Program-made: the position numbers and the translations under genes
Part shown: one piece after another, positions 58,371-64,000 of the stretch
Position numbering within the stretch: position 1 is the first letter of the stretch
How the letters are laid out: every line of letters begins with the position of its first letter
The notes under the pieces: generated by a model
Databases searched by the model: none
Seen by the model: the letters and a program-made list of their open reading frames with translations, nothing else
What the model was told of the DNA's origin: nothing
Assembly (NCBI GenBank): GCA_034509735.1
Contig: JACGWO010000007.1
Location: forward strand, 21,170,046 to 21,234,045
Direction: 5' to 3'
From: Sesamum alatum
Taxonomy: Eukaryota > Streptophyta > Magnoliopsida > Lamiales > Pedaliaceae
Length of the DNA: 64,000 nt

Positions 58371-59909
58371 TTGTTGTTCATTGAGTTGAATTATATTAAA
58401 TATTGAATTCACGTAAAATCTCCAGAAAGACCTAGGAACAGCTACTTTCGACAGCTATTCGTAAGTCGTCACTTCTTCTCATACGTCTGTTCTCCGTTCT
58501 TGTTATTTGGCCGCAGTAGGTTCTATTCATCTTACAGTGTCATTCGATTTATTTTTGCGGTTCAAAGTGTCAACGCTGTGTGTTTATTTTCCCATGTGCG
58601 ATTCTGATGTGTTACTGAGGTGCAGGAGGTTGTTTTGTTTAGCTTTGTGCAAGTTTTCTTCTAAGTTTCTAACTAATTTCGAGTGCGGGCTGTGATTGTC
58701 GCATAAATTTGCACTCTGAAATCCGCACCTGGGAGCTTTTTCGTTTTCTTGCATCTCTTAATATTTCTGATTTGATCTTGGTTTTGGCAATGGGATTTTG
58801 CTGTTTCTTATCCTACTTTTTCTTTTTTCATTGTAAGTAATTGACATCGGTTCTTGAAAGATTTGAGGTTTTACTTGATTTTGTTTATGTTTCTGAAACT
58901 ACCCTTTTGGAGTTGGTTGGTATGCTTATGTTCTACCCAAGTATTGCTCGCAATTACTGAGAATTCCAAGAATTGAAATTACCGAATGAGGTTACTTCAA
59001 TTACATTAGATAAAGCAGTGTATGTGTATCTTAATTGGGTTTATGTCTTTTCACTTCCTATCTTTGCTAAGAAATCTATGAATTGTGAAACATTGCTGGG
59101 GTAAGAGAAACATATTCGAAAGGCAGATTCTGGGTTCTGTATATGCAAGCCAGTGCTTAAGAGTTTCCCTCTTTAGTACTGCGTTCTTGTACCAGCTGAT
59201 GTTGCTTGGGTGACTATATGTACTGGCAGCCTGTTTTGCTTGGATACGCCGAAATAATAGTTGGGGTCGTTGGTATCTCCTATATATGTTGTAACTTCGT
59301 CGGGCAGCTCAAGTAGAACGATTCTTTATAACCCTCCACTTGAAGTTAGTTTCCTTGTAGTTGCTCTGTGGTTAGTTGTGTTTTGTGGGAAGTGAAAGTT
59401 TGCTTGATACAGTGGCAACCTTAGTGCAACATTTAGGAACTTTTTGGCTTCCTCGTATGAAACTGTTGTACTTATACAGAACATGTTAGAATATTTGAAA
59501 AACTTTGTCTTGATTTAGGCATATTTAACTGATCTGAGGCTGTGTTAACCCCCTGGCTTTTACTCTGCAAAGTCTGCCTTAGACTAACATGCTTGATTCT
59601 TGAGTTAGTTGATCAAGATCTTTTCTTTGCCACTTCTGAGAATGAATTGTATGAATAGCTACTGAGAATTGTGTTGATGATCTACACTTATAGTGCGTGA
59701 ATGAAACTCATTAGTTTCATTTATCAGACACAAGATGGTGGAATTGCCTTCTGGCAGCCATACGAAAGTTACATAATGCAAAAACTACACTGATTGCATT
59801 AGATGTCTGCTTTCTGTCATTTGAAGTTGTTAACCACTAATATAGTTTATCCCTGTCATATCTAACCTTTATATAGAACATCAGGAGCTAGATGCTGCGA
59901 TCGGCATTT
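58371..59909. other. T-rich, transcript-like DNA without a supported CDS
   Basis: The plus strand is T-rich in the manner of plant introns or untranslated regions, from about 58440 onward. Possible splice signals occur, but no conserved protein appears on either strand. Part of it may be the 3' region of the DVL gene on the minus strand. Confidence 0.45.
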
Positions 59910-60053
59910 CTAATCTTCTCGCTCTCTCCAGCAAATTAGCATATAGAGGCATTGACGTATTATGTAGAACCTCGCCCTTTTCTCCTTCAGGACCTCACTT
60001 CTTGGCATATGAAATCTGCCCTTCTTTTCCCTGGATGAAGCCGAAGTTTCCAT
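59910..60053 (-). CDS. DVL/ROTUNDIFOLIA-like small peptide (47 aa)
   Basis: The single-exon frame runs from ATG at 60053 to TAG at 59910. Its C-terminal half, LKEKRARFYIIRQCLYMLIC followed by WRERED, has the DVL/RTFL domain: basic residues, then R-A-R-F-Y-I-I-R-x-C, a hydrophobic segment and C-W. Members of this plant family are 40-150 aa, intronless, associated with the plasma membrane, and alter cell proliferation along the leaf axis and organ shape when over-produced. The N-terminal half (METSASSREKKGRF) is basic and variable, as expected. No in-frame ATG lies upstream before the next stop, which fixes the start. With 47 codons the gene falls below a 60-aa cut-off. It could be a recent relic, but there is no damage in the conserved part. 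Confidence 0.87.
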   Translation of the reverse strand: METSASSREKKGRFHMPRSEVLKEKRARFYIIRQCLYMLICWRERED

Positions 60054-60388
60054 TGATGTATGTTTTTTTTTCTCTGCCAGAGTAACTTTTACCTCCGTGA
60101 GGGAACTTAAAGGGTTCTTTTTGTAGGTGGCATTTACTAAGTTCCAATCTCCTTGAAATCAGTTTTTATTTTGTTGAGAGTTTAATGACTGCTGGATGAT
60201 TTCTCTTTTTGCCAGTGAATCGGGGGGCCTTTTCCTGCTTTTAGGGGCTGTATTTTTGCAAAGGTGTCCACTTAACCTGTTTTCCTGGAAAATTTGCCTG
60301 CTGGAATGTTTTGTTTGGGAGGCCACTTCTATTTATTAGTGTAAGAATTAGATGGCCACACTTGCTGATGCACCTTGACTAAAACAGT

Positions 60389-60469
60389 TTTCTTACAGCA
60401 GTTCACACCTGACTCTTGGAGCTGATTCTTCATCAATCCCACCATTTTTGTTTCGGCTGCTCTCAAGGT
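60389..60469 (+). other. Possible spliced exon on the plus strand
   Basis: A good acceptor (TTTTCTTACAG) and a good donor (CTCAAG/GTATAT) bracket about 80 bp near 60400-60470. Open frames exist across it but I recognise no protein. It may belong to a non-coding transcript antisense to the DVL gene. Confidence 0.25.
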
Positions 60470-60656
60470 ATATCCGTAAATGCCCAAGAACTTAAACTCT
60501 GCATGGTTTTCTCTTCCCATTTCTGTACTAGTTAATGTCGTTTCCAATTAAGCGCATTTCATGCAAATTATGTATGCATGTTTATTCATGTACTAGAAAA
60601 CCATACATGCTTTTGATGATTCAGAACGACAACATCATTCTGTCATTGCATTCTCT

Positions 60657-61004
60657 TCATAAAGTTCTCCAAGTTGCTTTCTTGTTTCGTTTGCGTTTCC
60701 TTTTCTTTTTCCTATTTGACAGCTCCGATGATGAAGTTGACATTTCTATATCGTTCCAATTTCCGAACTGCTCTACCATGTGTAGTGCTGTAGGTGGAGT
60801 TGAAGGGACAACTGAGGAGCTTGTGATTTCTTTCTCATGTTTATGCAATTCTTCCTTTATGCCCTTTTTCTTGGTCTTGTTGATAATAAGAAATATCAAA
60901 TGTGACGCCTTTTCCTTATCTATGCCGGCAGTGACATTTCTTTTCCATTCGGACTTTCCCTCAAAGGCCACAAGGAACTTTCCTTCTGGTAGAGTGATCT
61001 CCTA
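60657..61004 (-). CDS. Possible last exon of an unknown Lys-rich protein
   Basis: After an acceptor-like TGCAATTAG at about 61005 the minus strand is open to a stop at 60657. It starts EITLPEGKFLVAFEGKSEW, then has a KTKKKGIKEELHKHEKEI stretch, VEQFGNWNDIEM and a tail of Lys and Arg. VEQFGNW has a faint likeness to the NOI motif of RIN4-like proteins (VPxFGNW), but the rest of that motif is missing. No upstream exon was found. Gene status is doubtful; the opposite strand is also open over part of the region. Confidence 0.3.
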
Positions 61005-61149
61005 ATTGCACACTCTTCCTCACTTAATACTCTTTTCTCTTGTGTTTTTGAACAGATATTTTGCTTCTGCTCTGTTTTCCCCTTTTACTTTTTGCATAGG
61101 CATGCCACTGTCGCTATAAAAGAATGAATTATGTTTACATTATAAATTA

Positions 61150-61641
61150 GAGTTAATTACACTTAGACCCCCTCTGAAAATACAAAATTTACACTTTCCC
61201 CCCAAAAAAGTTCCAAAGTTACACTTATACCTCTTCTAAAAATTCACTGTTTACACCTGACTGCCTTTTATTAGAGTTTGGACAAAAAATGTCGATATTA
61301 GCAAAAAAGTTATATAAATTTTCAATTTCAATCTTTATTTAACATTTTTATGTAATAATTTTGTACTTATAAGGGGAAATATGTATGATGTTATATATAT
61401 ATATATATTAACATTTAGTTCCTTATAAGTACAAAACTATACATAGGGATGTTAAATGTGTGCAACATTGAAAATATATATAAATTTTTTCTGTTGATGT
61501 CAGCATTTTCTGTCCAAAACCCTAATGGAGGGTTAGGTGTAAACGGTGAATTTTCAGAGAGGGTGTAAGTTTAATTTTAAAACTTCTTTGTGGAAAAGTG
61601 TAATTTTGTATTTTTGGAGGGAGTCTAAGTATAATTAATCC
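61150..61641. mobile_element. MITE-like inverted-repeat element
   Basis: The left arm GAGTTAATTACACTTAGACC is mirrored by the right arm, which reads GGATTAATTATACTTAGACT when inverted. The arms agree over about 145 bp, including AAAATACAAAATT and GAGTTTGGACA-like parts. TAAATTA is found on both sides. The 490-bp length and lack of coding sequence mark it as a MITE. Confidence 0.8.
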
Positions 61642-62071
61642 TAAATTATAGTAAATAAGTACTATGGATCAAGGTCAATTGAATCATTGTAAAAGTTTGA
61701 GTTTTTTTTATCACGGTTAATAAACGTTTGTCGCAGTTTTAGTTGCAGTCAGAATATTTATTATGATTTTCAGTTATGGTGTTTCAGCTTTGTTCACAGA
61801 AATAATGGTGAGTAGTGGATGCATAATCGTAGTTAATTAGTATGATTTTTTTTATTTTATCTTCCTCTACTATTTCTTCAATTTGACAAAAATTGAGAAA
61901 ATGTCAGCGTAGCTCTTCCGAGGGTGAAAAGCTTTTAATTAATTTTGTTTAAAATTTCATACAGAGTGAAATCTTATAGGTAAAGCCCCATTGTTACGTT
62001 TTTCTTTATATTTCTTTTGCTACCGACTGTATTTCTTGTACCTGTTTAAATACAATTTATTTTGAAAATTT

Positions 62072-63425
62072 AGGGATAATTATATTTACACCCCTTACCT
62101 ATTGCCCTTTTGTACAAACTACCCCTGCCTTTTAAGAAATTACAACAATCACTCTCGATAGTCTTTAAAACTCAAAAATAGTCCTGTTGACTCAGTTAAA
62201 CTTTAATACAATTTTTTGAGGACAAAAATGCCCTCAGGGGTGATTTTGCAATTATCAAAAGGTAGAGAGGGTTTTAAAGTAATGTTTCTGAGAATGGGTA
62301 ATGTATATCATTCATATAAAGTCTTAATTTAAATTTAAATTTAAATTATTTATCTGTTTTTTTATTGAGTATCTATGTAAAACTGTACCGTATAATAATT
62401 GAAATGTTAAATTATTTGATTAATATATTAATAAGAATGAATACTAGGCTATAAACTTAAATTAAAAAATTATAACACGTGTGTAAATTGTTTTTAAATT
62501 TCTTAAAATTGAGGGATTATTTATCCTTTATTCTTATTTATAATTAAATTTTATTAAAATTAATAAATTATACATATATGTAAATATATATATAAATATA
62601 TAGATACGTATATATTTTTATATATATATTTATATGTATATATATATATATTTAGACGACGGATGAAGGCGAAAAAGGGCAAAGGCTAGGCGGCAACGAA
62701 GAGTAGAAGAGGGGTTGGGTGCATGCGTGGAGGCCCATAGGAGGGCGCAAGCGGGTGAAGGCACAAAGCAGGGTTGGGGGTGGGCATGATGGTGGGAAAA
62801 GGGATATTTTCTTTTTTTATAAAAGAATAGATAATTTAATATTTAAAATATTTTTTTAATAAATAAATTATTTATTTTAGTAATTTTAATGGATTTATAT
62901 AAAATACATAAATTATTTTGAATTATAATGTATTAGTTTTAATAAAATTTAATTACAAATGAAAAATTAGAGGATAAATAATCTTTTAATTTTGACAATT
63001 TCAAATAATTTAGACAAGTGCGATGATTTTTTTAATTTAAACTTATAATGTAGTAACTTATTTTATTAGTATATTAATTGAATAATTTAATATGTAAATT
63101 ATTAAAAGGTCTCATTTTATGTAGAGATCCAATTAAAAAAAGTTAGTAAAATAATTTAAATTTAAATTAAAAATTGGTAAAATAATAATAAAAAATATAT
63201 GAGGTCATATTACTTACTCATAATTATTATTTTGACGTTCTCTCTATTTTTTGATAATTACAAAAATACCCCTAAGAGCATGTGTCATTGAAAAATTATA
63301 TTAAAATTTAACCAAGTGGAAGGGATATATTTGAATTTTAAAGGCAATTTGGGGTGATTTTTGTAATTGTTTAAAATGTAAGAATGATCTGTATGAATGA
63401 ACAATAAATGAAGGGGTGTATCCCT
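62072..63425. mobile_element. Inverted-repeat element with internal GC-rich block
   Basis: AGGGATAATTATATTTACACCCC at the left is mirrored by GGGGTGTATCCCT at the right, with AAAATTT on both sides. The phrases about TTACAACAATCACTC (left) and GGGGTGATTTTTGTAATTG (right) also pair. A GC-richer block at 62656-62800, between TA repeats, looks like a foreign piece. Confidence 0.65.
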
Positions 63426-63639
63426 AAAATTTATCAAGGTTGCCATATGATAAATGTTTATTTATCTCCGCGCACAGATTCAATTGTTGCCTAACACATG
63501 TGACGTAGTATCCGAATGAGAAGATACACTATCTATCTATTAATCGATGTATTAATTAATATATATATTTGAAGGCGGTTCTTTGATCAATTCCTTCAAT
63601 TTTGATCAAAATTTTAATTTTTTAGAATTTTAATAAATA

Positions 63640-63905
63640 TTCTGAAAGCTCATGGATTTGAATCCCTGTGAATTCTTTTTGTTATAATAAATATTTTTAA
63701 AGATTACGGGTTCGAACCCCTGGGAATTCTTTTTATTTTAATAAATATTCTTGGAGATCATGGGTTAGAACCCTAGGGAATTTTTTTTATTATAATAAAT
63801 ATTCCTATAGGTCATGGGTTCGAACTCGTGGGAATTCTTTTTTATTATAATAAACATTCTTATAGGTCATGGGTTCAACCCCCTCCGAATTCTTTTTATT
63901 ATAAT
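63640..63905 (+). repeat. Tandem repeat, about 60-bp period, five units
   Basis: Units of GAATTCTTTTTATTATAATAAATATTC followed by CATGGGTTCGAACCC recur at about 63675, 63727, 63785, 63833 and 63890. The GGTTCGAACCC part resembles a tRNA B box, but no A box or cloverleaf is present. Confidence 0.8.
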
Positions 63906-64000
63906 AAATTAGAAACTGTGGCACGCAGTACTTGTTCGCATAAGTTTAATAGAACTTTTATTTTACTGAATCTCATAACTTATTTGAGTATCTTAAAATT

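Noticed and set aside
60535..61005. A 156-residue frame on the plus strand
   Set aside because: It is rich in Phe, Leu and Ser without a domain, and its strand is opposite to the more gene-like, acceptor-preceded frame. Neither is well supported.
63640..63905. tRNA-like pieces with GGTTCGAACCC
   Set aside because: No cloverleaf, A box or acceptor stem can be formed; it is a tandem repeat.

Overview
The window is a stretch of a flowering-plant nuclear genome, most likely a eudicot. Evidence is the AT-rich composition, a nuclear-type tRNA-Gly, an intron-rich plant NAD+ synthetase gene, a plant-specific DVL/RTFL peptide gene and a dense load of plant transposon families. Most of the sequence (about 1-25.5 kb and 36.9-57.6 kb) is nested transposable elements. 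I found only three features I would call host genes with confidence: the glutamine-dependent NAD+ synthetase (minus strand, 13 coding exons between 26402 and 36471, apparently intact, 731 aa), a nuclear tRNA-Gly(CCC) (58300-58370, minus) and a 47-codon DVL/ROTUNDIFOLIA-like peptide gene (59910-60053, minus).

Layout. 1-5.25 kb: a broken Ty1/copia element (plus strand) whose protease active-site codon is split by a long LTR of another family (family A). 6.2-17.1 kb: two solo LTRs of one family (B) on either side of a CACTA transposon (7226-15713). That CACTA contains a solo LTR (family C, 7257-12158), which itself contains a solo family-A LTR (8432-10655). Each layer is supported by its own target-site duplication. 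17.6-23.5 kb: a long-TIR element with 9-bp duplications (Mutator type) that received a second copy of itself, which received a second CACTA element carrying TNP2-type transposase remnants. 23.5-26.2 kb: intergenic. 26.2-36.7 kb: the NAD+ synthetase gene, with poly(A) signal and TATA box. 36.9-42 kb: a hAT deletion derivative that keeps only the TTF zinc-finger end of the transposase, sitting in an inverted-repeat element; a 414-bp tandem duplication; and a Mutator-like element with TIRs of about 400 bp.

42-51 kb: a direct repeat pair 7 kb apart, one copy split by a hAT-type element; a family-A LTR with its primer-binding region; a Ty3-type gag fragment with its 5' LTR; a second hAT-type element with exon-like cargo; and a GGGTC-rich element carrying three related hairpins. 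51.9-57.6 kb: a complete but internally deleted Ty3-type retrotransposon with matching GTACA duplications, a gag with 21-residue repeats, and integrase remnants. 57.7-64 kb: tRNA, DVL peptide gene, a possible exon, two more inverted-repeat elements and a 60-bp tandem repeat.

Functionally, NAD+ synthetase makes NAD+ from deamido-NAD+ using glutamine, the DVL peptide belongs to a family of small membrane-associated growth regulators, and the tRNA serves GGG codons. They are unrelated neighbours rather than a pathway. I see no convincing undescribed multi-gene system. The most notable features are the self-nested transposons, the TTF-only hAT derivative, the near-perfect hairpins, and the short DVL gene that a 60-aa length cut-off would miss.
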